A stretch of DNA of 64,000 bases from Bicyclus anynana (GCF_947172395.1 NC_069104.1:11311355-11375354); one strand, 5' to 3'. Shown: positions 31,500 to 43,178, counted from the first letter of the stretch. Notes: a model not told the origin generated them from the letters alone. Translations and numbers: made by a program.

Positions 31500-33416
31500 T
31501 GCCCTGTAAAGTGATAAAACCAACAAATAAAACAGATTTAAGGATATTTTTACTGGATCCATTCGGAAGCTTTTCCCTAGCGAATTAAAAAAGTTCTCAT
31601 AAATCGGCCAAGTGAATGAAAAACGCCCAAAAGCGGAAAAAAATCGGCGTGTCGTTGAATTTAAAACCTCAGGTATTTTTGAGTTAAAAGGGGATGTTTT
31701 TGCAATTCCCTGTACATTTCTAAATCCGCGTATATCGCAGAGTTATAAAATATTCCAACTCCATTTCCGATGTTTATAAAATAGAAATAATGCATTTTAC
31801 TAAGGGGTATATTTTATAGGGGATCGTTCGTTTCCTTTACCTCTATATTGAAGCTTTTGAATCTATAAGACGCTTATATACCACCACAATACCATAATAT
31901 CGTATGTCAAATCTATCCTCGAAATTCTATTATCTTATTTGTGCAGAGCGGCTCAGATCACTTTGAATAATGCTCTTGCTTACTATAAATTTATTACGCG
32001 CAATATTCGCCCATAAACCAAGCTGCATAAAGTTTGTTTTTGAATCCAGATTTAATTCCAGGCAAGTTTATAGAACAGTAACTGTCAAAGGCATGCGTTG
32101 TGGAGACCGTAGCGTTATGTGCGATGCAAAGGAATTTATGTTCTATTTAAAAAGTGGGAAGGTCTAAAGTTGAGTGGTGCAGTTTTTTAAGTCGGCAAAG
32201 CCTCGGTTTGTAAAAGCCCCGTCATACGTTCCGACTATGTTTCGTTTGGTGCGATCATTAGTTTCGGCTTTTATTACGGGCTTTTTGAAAGCTTTCCCCC
32301 GACCTTACACGGGGAATCCCCGAATCGTGGTTTGAATAGTAGGTACGTGCACTTAGAAAATATTATATACATTTTTGAAACGGAGAAAATTCTTGTTCAT
32401 AATTTATACACGTATTTTCACTAAATGAGTAGACTTTTGTGCTCTATTTTAAATATTTTCATTTCACTCTTTCAATATTGGGGCTATGGCCAAATATTAC
32501 TTTATTCAATCCATTCAGCTACCAATACGAGTATTCAAAGATAAAGTATTGAATAAGTGCAACGTTAATATGCAAATGGATATGGTATGAAAACATAATA
32601 ATTTACAATTTCAGTTAATTTACACAATTAATATCAAAAACGAGCAAACTTTCTTTGCAAGCTGATTAAGAATCTGTACATAATTTATAATAAAAAAGTT
32701 CTTTTGTACGTCTGTTTATCTGCAATAAATTCAAAATCTACGGAACGTGTTTTCTTGCGGTTTTACTAGTAGAAAGAGTGTTCATGATTAAGGTTTTAGG
32801 TTTAGCATTTGTCCAGGTTTTTTGTAAATTAGATGATATATTATAGTATGATAATTTTTGGAAGTGTCGAAATTCAGTCTAAAAGTTAGGTCGGAGTGTT
32901 CAGGGGGCATTTCAGCCTTCAATTCGCGAACCTTTGCTAACTAAATAATTAATTGATTTTGCTATTATTTTCTGGGAATAACTCGTTGCAATAATGTTGG
33001 GTGGTACAAATAAGTATAACATATAATAATATATAACAAATAAGTATGGCGGCAGTATCCATATTTATTTTTACCTGGACATTGCTCTGTCATAAAAAAA
33101 AACTTTACTACCTACTACTTTAATACTGCTAGGATGAGCTCAACTTACAAAGAGTTTTACAACTACCATATAAAACAGATAGGCCGCTTTCCAATCCAAC
33201 AATCAACACATCCTGTATAGTGAAACAAGCAATAAATCTCAACGATGTGACTGAGCCAATCAGCTACAGGATGTCCCAGCCCAAACTATGTACAGGATGT
33301 GACTATTATCGCACGCATATAAGTGACAGTTTCAACTGTTCTACCTTGTTTATTGGGCAATTTGTACCAATGAAATAACAACGAAGGAATTGATCCTTTA
33401 TACAAATAGTAATATT
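31500..33416. other. Non-repetitive AT-rich DNA, two slightly GC-richer patches
   Basis: 31500-31760 and 32160-32345 hold moderately complex sequence without known repeats (for example TTTATTACGGGC near 32270, resembling a caudal-type homeodomain site). They could be regulatory, but nothing in the sequence proves it. A 65-codon plus frame at 31970 has no match. Confidence 0.35.
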
Positions 33417-33500
33417 GGAACCTCGTTGGTCTATTGGGTAGTTGACCTATCATCTCTAATCATGGGGTCCTGGATTCAAGTTTTAAGGACTCAGCCTCAG
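33417..33500 (+). mobile_element. SINE S3 head
   Basis: GGAACCTCGTTGGTCTATTG, GGTAGTTGACC (A box), GGGGTCCTGGATTCAAGTTT (B box, degraded), CTCAGCCTCAG. Confidence 0.65.
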
Positions 33501-33534
33501 ATGAAAGGCATGGTTTTCCATTTTACTTCATAGA

Positions 33535-33708
33535 GCCTAGTGGCAGTTTGATACTGTTACTATCGCGTTCATGTAAACGCGAATTTCTAAGCAATTGAAA
33601 CAACGCCATCTAGTGGCACTACTGCACAATTGTTTCAATGCCATATAAATTCGCGTTTACGTTAACGCTATAGTAACAGTATAAAAATATTGATAACTCC
33701 CACTAGGC
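33535..33708. mobile_element. Palindromic MITE, about 174 bp
   Basis: Left arm GCCTAGTGGCAGTT, ATACTGTTACTATCGCGTT, GTAAACGCGAATTT, CAATTGAAACAA; right arm is the inverse (TTGTTTCAATG, AAATTCGCGTTTAC, GCTATAGTAACAGTAT, AACTCCCACTAGGC). The spacer holds GCCATCTAGTGGCACTAC, itself similar to the terminus. No coding. Confidence 0.8.
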
Positions 33709-34751
33709 ACAGGTGGGCTATTTGCTTGTTTCATCAATTGTTGCTGTAAATGTATATTTTTTTCATTTATGTTTTTACAATTTTTATAGTTTGTGCCAGC
33801 CTATAATATAAAAAATCTAATACAAATGATTCGTAAAAAATTACAAAAAAGTTTTCCTCAAGAACTCTAGCAATAGGTGTTTAGGGCCTCAGAGTGAGTT
33901 AACTCCTCACAAAACGCGCCTTCTCCAAGAAGTGCTACTGTATCCAACTCACGATCGAAAAGTCAAGCTAAAATTAAACACTCTACTTTAAAATTAAAAA
34001 TTAAGTATTCAAATTGAATTATAGATTAAATTAAAAACGTTAATTTCTTATAAAAAAGTTTAAAGCATCTTATGGTCAAAGGTTTTCGCTCTAGGTCTGT
34101 TGACTCTTAGTTTCTCCATTTTTTAATTGTTGGTCCGATAGGTAACTACTATTAGAACAACAATAACACTAATAGTAGAATAAAGGCATAAGTTTGTGTC
34201 TATAATTATATTTATAATAATAATAATCACGACAAAAAAAAATAGCCATCAACCTGATTGGTTTGTCTATTGTCTTTTAATGATGACCATGAACATAAAA
34301 TATACTTGTAGTAACGCCATTATGAATTTAATTTAATCAATTAAACAATGTATCACATAAGATACATACAACATAATACATTGTTTAGTTTGAAAGCAAG
34401 TTAAGCAACAATCAGGTTCAAAATCACCGGTGTAGACGAGTTGGTACGTAGGAGGTAATTGCTTAAAAATGGGAGACGTCCGATGTCGTAATTTCGTGTA
34501 ATGACCTTATGTGGGATTGCTATGTTGTACTCGTATCTATGTGAAGCAGTGAATAAAAACGCATGAGAATTGGGAATTTTTCCAAAATCATGCTGTTGAC
34601 GAGTTTTGTTTACATAAATGCTTGGTATCTTATGACAGGCGTCCACAGATCTGCATTTTTTTATTTTAGTTTATTTTATTAATGACAAATTTAATTCTTA
34701 AAATTGGCATACTTTGAATTAAATTCTTTTTTTGTTTATTTTTTTAATACA
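33709..34751. other. No recognisable feature
   Basis: AT-rich. The 81-codon minus frame at 34401-34646 shows no known domain. Confidence 0.45.
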
Positions 34752-34925
34752 CCTACGTAGGTATCGAACGCATCGCATCAAACGGATTTATAATTTTACG
34801 GTAGATAAAATCCATTTGATGCGATCCGTACGATGTGGATCAGTGGACGCACTTGTATGACTTTCTATACAAAAAATACTAAAATCCGTTTAGTGCGATG
34901 CGTCCGATGCGTTGCGGCTCTGTGA
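34752..34925. mobile_element. Palindromic repeat with GCATCGCATCAAACGG motifs
   Basis: GAACGCATCGCATCAAACGG near 34769, ATCCATTTGATGCGATCCGT near 34810 and ATCCGTTTAGTGCGATGCGT near 34884 form nested inverted copies, with GCGTCCGATGCGTTGCGGC at the right end. It resembles a small hAT-type MITE; termini were not resolved. Confidence 0.6.
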
Positions 34926-34971
34926 AATCTTTAAAGTTTAGCAAATGTATCAATAAATATACATTACAAAC

Positions 34972-35151
34972 TTTTTTTTTTATTTTTTTTTATTGGTAAA
35001 GAATACAACAAGGAACTTAAGCTAACTTATCCTAATAACTATAGAAATTATGCCTATTGTGCCAAGAATACTGGCTGCATTTCCGCGCTGGACAGCCAGG
35101 CTGATCCTTTGCGCAAAAAATGAGCCAGCCCTTCTGTCACCAGTCTGTCTG
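34972..35151 (-). pseudogene. R1-like LINE, C-terminal tail
   Basis: On the minus strand an open segment ends AGSFFAQRISLAVQRGNAAS then ILGTIGI and a stop at 35022-35024, followed by a short UTR and an A-rich tail. The AVQRGNAAS(I/L)LGT peptide is typical of the C-terminus of lepidopteran non-LTR retrotransposons. The insertion is flanked by TCAATAAATATACAT at 34950-34964 and 35152-35166, extendable with mismatches to about 21 bases. Confidence 0.75.
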
Positions 35152-35201
35152 TCAATAAATATACATATAAACCTAATTTTTTTTATATGTATATTTATTG
35201 A
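35152..35201. repeat. Perfect 20-bp inverted repeat
   Basis: TCAATAAATATACATATAAA (35152-35171), a 10-base loop, and its exact reverse complement (35182-35201). The left arm is the LINE target duplication, so the palindrome probably existed at the target before insertion. Confidence 0.9.
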
Positions 35202-35801
35202 TTTACTGTGTTACATGTGTAAATATCTACTCGTTTTAACCACATAAAAAGTATAATGTTAGGAATAAGTAACTTCTTTCCAAAGAGTATGAATATGAAG
35301 TAATTGGCTCATATAAGTTACACCCGATTCGCACCCATGTTACACAATCTACGTGCAATATGTTCGTTGTTAATGCTAATTCCGATAATTTATGCTTTGC
35401 TTTAATTGTAATGTGAATGAGTAATTACCGTTTGCGTATGTAACAGCAGGCGTCTGTTTTATTGGTAACTAGCGGACGCCCGCGACTTCGTCCGCGTCAA
35501 ACTCGATGTAAACTTTCAACTACGAACTACGCTACCCTACCCCTACCCTACCACTACCATACCTCTAAACCTACCCCTACCCTACTTCTACCCTACCCTA
35601 CGTAAATTACGCCTAAACGTACAGTTTAGTTAGAAAACATTTGTATGGCAAAAAGAAAAGGGTTATTTTTATGGTTTTTCCGGCAATTATTCGAATTTTT
35701 CTCGCCATAAAACCATTCTAGAACTTCAACGAACATTTAAAAAAAAAAAATTGGCCAAATTGGTCCAGGCGTTGTTGAGTTATGCGCTTACCAATGCATT
35801 T

Positions 35802-36710
35802 ATTTTTTTTATTTATTTAATAAGGACAACCAACAGCTGATACAATGTCACATGTCAATAATTTACATTAATATACTAAGTTATTGCCCAGCTAATTACA
35901 GGTTATCACAGCATTCACTAATTAAAATAACTTATGTCAAAACTACAGTTGTCAGCAATGAAATGTCAAAAAATATACAATGCAAATTAATATCTAAAAA
36001 AAAATGTCGGATTACAATAAATTAAAAGCCATTAAAATAAAAAATAAGTCACATAAAATTAAAAAAAAAATAAACAAGAAAATTAAATCTAAAAATTACA
36101 ATACATTAAGAATACAATACAATTATATTTACATACTGAAATTATTATTAATATTAAATGTCAATATGAAGAAATTATTAATTTTAAGAAGTCATTATAG
36201 GATGTCACAATATTATTATTATTAAGTATTAGCATTCAGTACATCAATTACTGAGTGCTTAAAATTATTAAGATTATTGTGGAATAAATCTATATCCTTT
36301 TGATGTTTCACACACTCATTATATAGGTCCGACATCCGAGGAATGGGAGAAAATTTGCCTAATTTTGTTCTGTAGGTCTTATGATATAACAGATTACACG
36401 GGTATCGAGGCCTATTAATGCGCGGTGCTCTAATCGGAAATCTTTGAATCAAATCAGAACAGTCAACTTGATGGTTAAATAATTTAAATAAGAATGTCAT
36501 AGCCATTAACCCTCTTCTAACTACAAGACTCTCTTTCTTAAAGTAAGTCAGTCTGTTTGTATAATTATGCAGTTTGACTTTAAATTTATAAGATAGCTGT
36601 TTTAAAAAACGTAGTTGTACTCTTTCAATTCTTTGTATATGAGTTTTAGTATACGGTGACCAGACGGTGCAACAATACTCGAGTTTACTCCGAAAATCTT
36701 ATTATAGTTG
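35802..36710 (-). mobile_element. 5'-truncated jockey/CR1-like LINE, 909 bp
   Basis: Flanked by ATGCATTT at 35794-35801 and 36711-36718. Reverse orientation: RT C-terminus (36698-36222), a 3' UTR of about 400 bp with low-complexity A/T, and an A-rich tail (AATAAATAAAAAAAATAAAT-like) at 35802-35820. No promoter or endonuclease part, so not autonomous. Confidence 0.9.
36222..36698 (-). pseudogene. LINE reverse transcriptase C-terminal fragment
   Basis: An uninterrupted frame of 158 codons from the truncation point to a stop. It opens DFRSKLEYCCTVWSPYT, matching the (R/K)SxLEYxxxVWSP segment downstream of the catalytic core in jockey/CR1-like RTs, then RIERVQLRFLKQL, RRGLMAMTFLFKLFNHQVDC and the C-terminal RMSDLYNECVKHQKDIDLF. 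The YxDD core and endonuclease are absent. The frame is intact, so the insertion is fairly young. No methionine start is expected. Confidence 0.85.
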
Positions 36711-36908
36711 ATGCATTTTGCGATTCATTTTTATATTATAGATAACCTATGCTTTATTCAACTAACTCATATTTTCATTTGTAAAATTTAATAATAACGC
36801 TCAAAATATTTTTTTATTACAATATAAATTAAAAAAAAGCTAAAGCCATCGGGAAATCTAGAAAACCCGCCCGCCCGCTACCATCTTAGATTACATCATC
36901 ATTTACCA

Positions 36909-37285
36909 TCTGCAGGGTTATTATGTAAGTCGGTGTACCATTCAAGTAATCATTTACTACATCATATTTTCGCTTTTGTCAATCATCTAACTTTGTATTT
37001 TCAACGAAATGACACAATAAACGTCATTTTAAATAAGGTAACATTATTCTAATAGTGGGATTAGCAGGTAATAATGTTATTTTAACGAAAAACTGATATT
37101 TACGAATTTTGTTGAAATATTCATGTTAGACCATAGTTAAAACAAAAGATCATTACCACTTGATGACAAATGTCATATACAAGGTAATTTCATAGAAATA
37201 ACTATATTGGATAGTCACAAAAACGATAGTAAGACAAAAATCGGTGTAGTGACCAGTGTTTGAATGGTACACTGAGATACATAAT
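36909..37285. mobile_element. TIR element (GGGTTATTATGTA type), copy 1
   Basis: Left terminus GCAGGGTTATTATGTAAGTC, GGTGTACCATTC, ACTACATC; right terminus GGTGTAGTGACC, GAATGGTACACTGAGATAC, ATAATAAGGAC. Arms of about 45 bases are inverted with mismatches. The interior has AACTTTGTATTTTCAACGAA. Second copy at 50820-51158. No transposase frame. Confidence 0.7.
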
Positions 37286-37322
37286 AAGGACACCGGTGAG
37301 ATGGCAGTCAAGGGCTAACTTG

Positions 37323-37505
37323 TCTATACTAATATTATAAAGCTGTTTGATTGAACGCTCATATTTCAGAAACTGCTGGACCGATTTGAATAATTCTTTC
37401 AGTGTAAGATAGTCCATTTACCGAGGAAGGCTATAGGCTATATTTTATCTCCGTATTCCTACGGGAACGAGAACCACGCGGGTGAAACCGCGCGGCGTCA
37501 GCTAG
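37323..37505 (+). mobile_element. Helitron-like element, family A
   Basis: TCTATACTAATATTATAAAG to CCGCGCGGCGTCAGCTAG|T. The (TTTG)n tract is almost lost. Preceded by G, not A, and by a scrap of S1 tail (GTCAAGGGCTAACTTG). Confidence 0.85.
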
Positions 37506-37839
37506 TAAAGAATATAAAAGACAGTGTGTTTTGTATCTATGAAGTGCTATACTTTAAACATACCAAATCTGACACTTGTAAACACATCATAAACGTAAAC
37601 ATAAACGTAACGTAACCTTGTCGTACGTTTTCTCACATATGGAAAACGTAAACAAAGGCTTTGCTGTACTACAGTAGTTTTACAACTCGAACCAAACAAG
37701 TTGTGTTATCTAGAATCGGCATAAAAATCAATTTACTTGTTTAAACAAATAGATAAACAAAAAAACTAACAGTATATGGTTCAATCATGTATAAAAATGT
37801 TAGCCTAGTTACCTCATGAGTCTATCTGACACTCTCCTC

Positions 37840-38035
37840 TCCTCCTTTTAATCCATATTTGTACTCGAGTCTCCTCTCAGAATGAGAGGGGTTAGGCCAA
37901 AATAGTCCACCACGATGGCCCAATGCGGATTGGCAGACTTTACTAACGTAGAGAATTGAGAAAATTCTCAGGTATGCAGGTTTCCTCACGATGTTTTCCT
38001 TCACCGTTTGAGACACGTGATATTTAATTTATGAC
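37840..38035 (-). mobile_element. SINE S2, tail-side portion
   Basis: TACTCGAGTCTCCTCTCAGA, AATGAGAGGGGTTAGGCC, CCACGATGGCCCAATGCGGA, TTTCCTCACGATG, GTTTGAGACACGTGATATTT; the head is missing. Confidence 0.85.
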
Positions 38036-39329
38036 TGAGTTATACTTTTTTAACTTTCCAACACAATTAACATTTTTTGTTCCGGCTTCAACCAATGTTA
38101 ACACAGTATTAGAGAGAACCGCTTCCTAGTTACACTTGATAATACTACCTCAATTAACAGAGTTGTACACGGTTAAATGTAACTGCGAATTTAACCTTTA
38201 TACCATATAGTAGAAGAGCTAACCTTAATTTTGTATTGTATAGCAATACTGCGCAGGGTTTTCATTTTTAAGGCTGATTTCCAGTGCTATACACTGCTTA
38301 TACTATGTTATTATGTATAAAAAGTACCGACCTGTAATATTATGTGCTCTAAAAAGCGCTGAAAAGGGCCAAAAAATTAAAAAATAAGGGCGGCAAAAGA
38401 AGAAACAATAAAATATATTTTAAAAATATTATTGGTATAACTCATGCCCATACCAATTGCTGTTACAAACCAAAAAAACATTCTTGAGGTTTCCACTCGT
38501 CGATAAAGCACACTTTGTTGTACAGGCTTTGTTTTTAAAAATAAAAAAAAAGCAAAATTGCAAGCGGATAGAATCATGGACGTCCACTAGTAGATATTAA
38601 GTTATTTTGTTTTATACTAGAACATAAGGGTAAACACATTATAATATTATTATTTAATACTGCTTTATAATTGTTATTCATTCTTCGTTACATTGGTGAG
38701 TATGCACTCTTTTATTTATTTTTCTGTTTACTATAAATGTATTTACCTTTATCTACAATTTGACCCGTGTTCTATCATCGCATTGAATAGTTTGCTTTAT
38801 TCGCTCCTATATGGATGGTTGGCTTTACAAAGCCTGGTACAGGAGCTAGATAGTGTAGGAGATACGGTTTGATAGGGGTGTGTACTGTACGCAATAATCG
38901 CTTGGCGAGGGGCCAAGTTTAATCTCTGTTCAGCTTATTTGTTTATTACTGTTCTGCCTTAGTCGTAGTAGAGAATTATTGGTACAACAATTATGATTTT
39001 CTGTAATTTTAACCCGACCTACCAAACAAGGGTTGTGTTTTTGTACGTACAAAATTATTATTAAAATTATCATAGGCCAGTATTAATCTAGTCGTCGTAC
39101 CAATAACAGATATGAATTGAATGACCTACTACAAGGTCATTGATGGGATTTGAAGCTTAGACACACCACACTGCTTCAATGCAGATTGGCGGGTTAGAAC
39201 AAATATATGGGTTCATGGCTAATGTGATAACGCGCTTATTTTGTTATAGTCTCAATTGTTTCAGTGATATATGATCTATTATTTTCCGGATTGCTCATTA
39301 CTATTAACGAATTCAATTGAAGGACACAT
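38036..39329. other. No supported gene
   Basis: A decayed S3-like scrap (CTGCTTCAATGCAGATTGGC near 39170) is the only recognisable item. Confidence 0.45.
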
Positions 39330-40350
39330 AATATGTGATTTGTAGATTTAGCTGGTTGTTAGGAAAGTGATTGTTGTGATAAGTAGGACAGTTATGTGAT
39401 TTGTAGGACAGTTATGTGATTTGTGAGACAATTATGTGATTGGTACGACTTAAATGGAATATAACCCTCACTTTATATATAGGATAGTCGATAGTTACGG
39501 CTCATTGTAAATACGTCAAACGCTGACTGTAGATGCGTGGCCATCACAGAACAAAATATGTCCCCATATTTTACCAGATGTGTGCTACTGTTTGACGTGA
39601 TGTATTGAGATGGTTACGTTTCTAATATCATGTGAATTGTAGGAGAGTCACTTTTCTTGTTTGTTATGACTATTTTCTAGTTGCCAGCCTATTTTTATAA
39701 TAATAATAATAATAATAATAGAATTTCAAGGACAGATCTGATATGTAGGAAAGTTATGCTATTTGTAGGACAGTCATGTGATTGGTAGGAGTTATATGAA
39801 ATATAACACTTACTTTAGGTAGGCAATAGCTAAAGCTCATTGTGTATGCTTGAAGCGCTGCAGCCTGTAGAGTGTGGCCGTCACAGCCCGAAATATGTCC
39901 GCCATATTTTACCAGATATGTGCCGCTATTTGACATGATGCATTGAGATGACTACATTTCTAATATCATGTGAGTTGTAGGAGAACCATTTTACTCGTTC
40001 GTTATGACTATTTTCTAGATGTCATCCTATTTATTAATTGTAATAATAGGATTTTAAGGACAGATAATACTACGAAATTTGTAATAAAATTTGATTGTTA
40101 GAACAGTTATGAAGGAGATATGTAGGAAAGTTATGCGATTTGTAGGACAGTAATGTGATTTGTATGACAGTTATGTAATTGGTAGGACTTTTATGGAATA
40201 TAACCCTTACTTTATGTAGGCAATAGCTAAGGTTGTAAATACTTCAAGCCTGTAGATGCGTGGCCGTCACAGTTCGAAATATGTCCACCATATTTTACCA
40301 GATATGTGCTGCAATCCAACGTGATGCATTGAGATGGTTGCATTCGATCC
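39330..40350 (+). repeat. Three-unit nested tandem repeat (340-400 bp units)
   Basis: Anchors repeat three times: ATATAACCCTCACTTTA (39459), ATATAACACTTACTTTA (39801), ATATAACCCTTACTTTA (40198); likewise CATATTTTACCAGATATGTG and TGATGCATTGAGATG. Each unit starts with two to four copies of a shorter 18-21-bp repeat, TGTAGGACAGTTATGTGATT. Units are diverged (roughly 80-85% by eye). A (TAA)n tract lies at about 39702-39721. Non-coding. Confidence 0.9.
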
Positions 40351-40465
40351 TTAAATCCCTTACAGATTAAACTTCAATAGTTTGTGATAGATTTGGGATT
40401 GGATTTGACTGCAATTTGATTTGAAACTTATTTTATATTATATAATATTTCTTCCTAATAAAAGA

Positions 40466-40770
40466 AGTCATATATGGCCTTTGCCTCCGATTCCGGAGGT
40501 AGATAGGTGTAGGTTCGAATCCGGTCCGGGGCAAGCATCTCCAACTTTTCAGTTATGTGTATTTTAGGAAATTAAATATCTTGTGTCTCAAATGGTAAAG
40601 GAAAAACATCGTGAAGAAACCTGCATAGGTACAGAAGAAATTTCTTAATTCTCTACGAGTAGTCTGCCAATCCTCACTGGGCCAGAGTGGTCGACTATTT
40701 GGTCTAACCCCTCTCATTCTGAGAGGAGACTCAAGCTCAGCAGTAAGTTGAATATGGCTTGATAATCATG
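40466..40770 (+). mobile_element. SINE S2, near full length
   Basis: GGCCTTTGCCTCCGATTCCG, GTAGGTTCGAATCCGGTCCG (B box), TCTCAAATGGTAAAGG, GGGCCAGAGTGGTCGACTAT, GAGGAGACTCAAGCTCAGCA. The A box is eroded. Confidence 0.85.
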
Positions 40771-41300
40771 ACTATTAAAATAAGGTTGACCAGTCAACGC
40801 GTTATTAAATGATAATTCGGGAAATTATTGAGGGCTCGATCTCGAAGACTCAGTTGATAACGCATTTACTTAATATAGATTAGTGCTTGGCTGCAATCAC
40901 AACTTATGGTAAAATACGACCTACAGTGAAAAGCGTTGTCCTAGAAGGTGCTTATATCATAAACCATAATCTTAAGGTACCCTGTTTTACTCACTTAAGC
41001 AGGAAGCGTAGCGGAGGTGCGGTCGCGGCGGTAAGTGGGTTCGATTCCCGGCGTAGCGTACCTGCGGTCGGTCGCCGTTCTATTAACGGAATGCGATCAA
41101 TAACTGCATTGCGTTGCACGATTAGAATCGGTTTAGTCTATCCAGACATATGGGGTTAATGACCGGTGAATATAGGTATAGGCCATCTGGACCTTCGGGC
41201 CATGAAATTACCATTTGAGACCTCTTTGTGTTAAGCGTTATTTCTGGGAACAATTAATGTTTAATACTTCTGAGTAGCAGACACTTAGTGACAGTACAGG
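40771..41300. other. Unassigned, GC-rich patch at 40995-41160
   Basis: Includes a B-box-like GGGTTCGATTCCCGGCG (41037) without an A box at tRNA spacing, so not called a tRNA. A 90-codon plus frame at 40887-41159 covers it; no family recognised. Confidence 0.4.
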
Positions 41301-41525
41301 CGGCCTCCGTGGCGCAGTGGTGTGCGCGGTGGTTTTAGTAAACGATGTCCTGGGTTCGATTGAGGTTTTCTTAATTAGTCCAGCTCTGGCTGGTGGGAGG
41401 CCTCGGCCGTGGCTAGTTACTACTCTACCGACAAAGACGTACTTCCAAGCGATTTAGCGTTCCGGTACGATGTCGTGTAAAAACCGAAAGAGTGTGAATT
41501 TCATCCTGCTTCTAAGAAGTTCCAC
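41301..41525 (+). mobile_element. S1 (Metulj-like) SINE, 3' truncated
   Basis: GCGGCCTCCGTGGCGCAGTG (A box), GTCCTGGGTTCGATTGAGGT (B box shortened by deletion), GCTCTGGCTGGTGGGAGGCC, TTTAGCGTTCCGGTACGATG, then ends at CATCCTGCTTCTAAGAAG before the tail. Confidence 0.85.
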
Positions 41526-42296
41526 CGTAGCGCCGTAAATACTGAAACGATTTTAGTGAATGCGGTGTCATAATATTTGTAATGATAGCCCGATTTCTAA
41601 TGATTTCTAACCTCAAAAAAAATATTGGTAGGGTTATCGTTTTTATTAAACCCTATATTTTATTATAAATGGAAATGGAAATTAATAACGTTTTAAGTAA
41701 ATCTATTAATTTAAAGAAATTAGTTACTTATAAATACTTTCAGATCAGCCTCGTTTCGAAACTTTGATATTTTTAAAAGTTAAAATATTTGTCTGCCGAG
41801 GCAGTTAAAACGAATTCTGTTTGCTGATATAGCCAGCAGCCAGCAAAAGTAGGTTTTCCGAACAAGTGATGAAAATATTAATAAGTTCTATGCTAAATTC
41901 GAAAACTAAATCTCTGTTTCCGACTACTGTTTAAGCCAATGTAGATTAGCTGTTCAAAAATAAAACTTATTGCTCAAATTTTAAGGTTTAATATCAAATC
42001 AGTAGAGATAGATAATTCCAGATTCCCTTATAGGGCAATGGCATTCGACACAGTATAACGGTGAGGGGAAAATATGACTCGACTTATAAGGAAAGAGTTA
42101 TGTGTTACAGATGACCCATTATTATAACGGTGGACATATTTTTTAGTTATTATAAAGCTGTCATTCGTAAGTGAATTAGAAATTTAATTTATCATGTTGA
42201 GATTATAAGATTAACTATATTTTTTTAATTGGTTCAGATCAAGAGGTAGTTACCGACAAAGAATTACCCCAAAGCTATGACAATTTTGTACTTTAA
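41526..42296. other. No supported gene
   Basis: AT-rich. A small S1-body scrap (GTTACCGACAAAGAATTACC) near 42250. Confidence 0.4.
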
Positions 42297-42513
42297 ATCG
42301 GTTACGTCCCTACAAAATCACCACAAAAAGTGATCCGAATCTACAACACTGAGGGCACATATGCGCAATTTTGTCTTTAACTCCATTTTAAATTTATGAA
42401 TATATAGTTTTTAGACTTCCTGAACACACAACTCGACGATATTTAGGTACTATTTGTTTAAATAATGTTCATTGTTGATTAACTAATTTTTCATACGCTA
42501 GTAACACATCTAA
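42297..42513 (-). repeat. Unclassified repeat U1, copy 2
   Basis: Reverse complement homologue of 21605-21880, described there. Confidence 0.75.
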
Positions 42514-43178
42514 AAGTATTTAATATCACTGCCCCAAAGCGATTTAGCGTTCTGATATGATACTGGGCCATCGGGAGTGTTACAAACGAATTTGCCAAGG
42601 TATGGCATCAGCAATTTTCAATATAATTCAAAAATGGCGTCTTATGTTTTTAAAAACTGTTCACAAAAACTAAATTACGTAATTGTTGTTAATGTTAAAT
42701 TTTTAAATACAAATTATGAAAAAAGTTTCAATATACGGATTTCAAGAAGACGTTCGTTTTTTTGGGTTTCACCGGTTTCGCCACGCTGCTTGTAAAGACT
42801 CTGGATCATTCTTTATTCTGTGATCATACGTATGTTGTCAAACTTAAGAAAGTAACGCGACATCTTTACTGATATTCTATTAACGAAAATAAAGCAATAG
42901 TCCACAGCGCCGAGCCCATCCATCAGGCGGCACTATCAAACGCCTCACGACGGACGTCTGACAAATTACGACGCCGCCGTAAATCTATCCGCCATTGTCT
43001 ATGATAACCGTAGATGATAACCCATTAAGCGACGTCCGATAGTACAACGTAACTATTCTACTGAATAGAACATATGGAACTACGTAAAATAGCAAATCAA
43101 TCTTGCTCTTATAAAAGACCATCATAATCATACGGAGAATATTAATAGAAATCACATAGAACCTTTGCAATTGCATTG
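42514..43178. other. No supported gene; S1 scrap at 42535-42565
   Basis: CCCCAAAGCGATTTAGCGTT, CTGATATGATAC is an S1 body scrap. GC-richer patch at 42900-43030 unassigned. Confidence 0.4.

Larger units (their letters stand above)
35469..36742 (-). mobile_element. Helitron-like element, family B, interrupted by a LINE
   Basis: A|CTAGCGGACGCCCGCGACTT (35469) to TATATTATAGA|T (36742). Contains the CCCTACCCCTACCCTACC tract related to the array at 1-231, then TTGGTCCAGGCGTTGTTGAG. Removing 35802-36710 and one target copy restores continuity (CCAATGCATTT joined to TGCGATTC), giving an element of about 357 bp. Confidence 0.85.

Noticed and set aside
41010..41070. tRNA gene (GGGTTCGATTCCCGGCG)
   Set aside because: Only a B-box-like motif is present; no A box at the right distance and no acceptor-stem pairing that I can find.
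40887..41159. 90-codon plus-strand frame
   Set aside because: No recognised domain; GC-rich patch of unknown origin directly before an S1 SINE.
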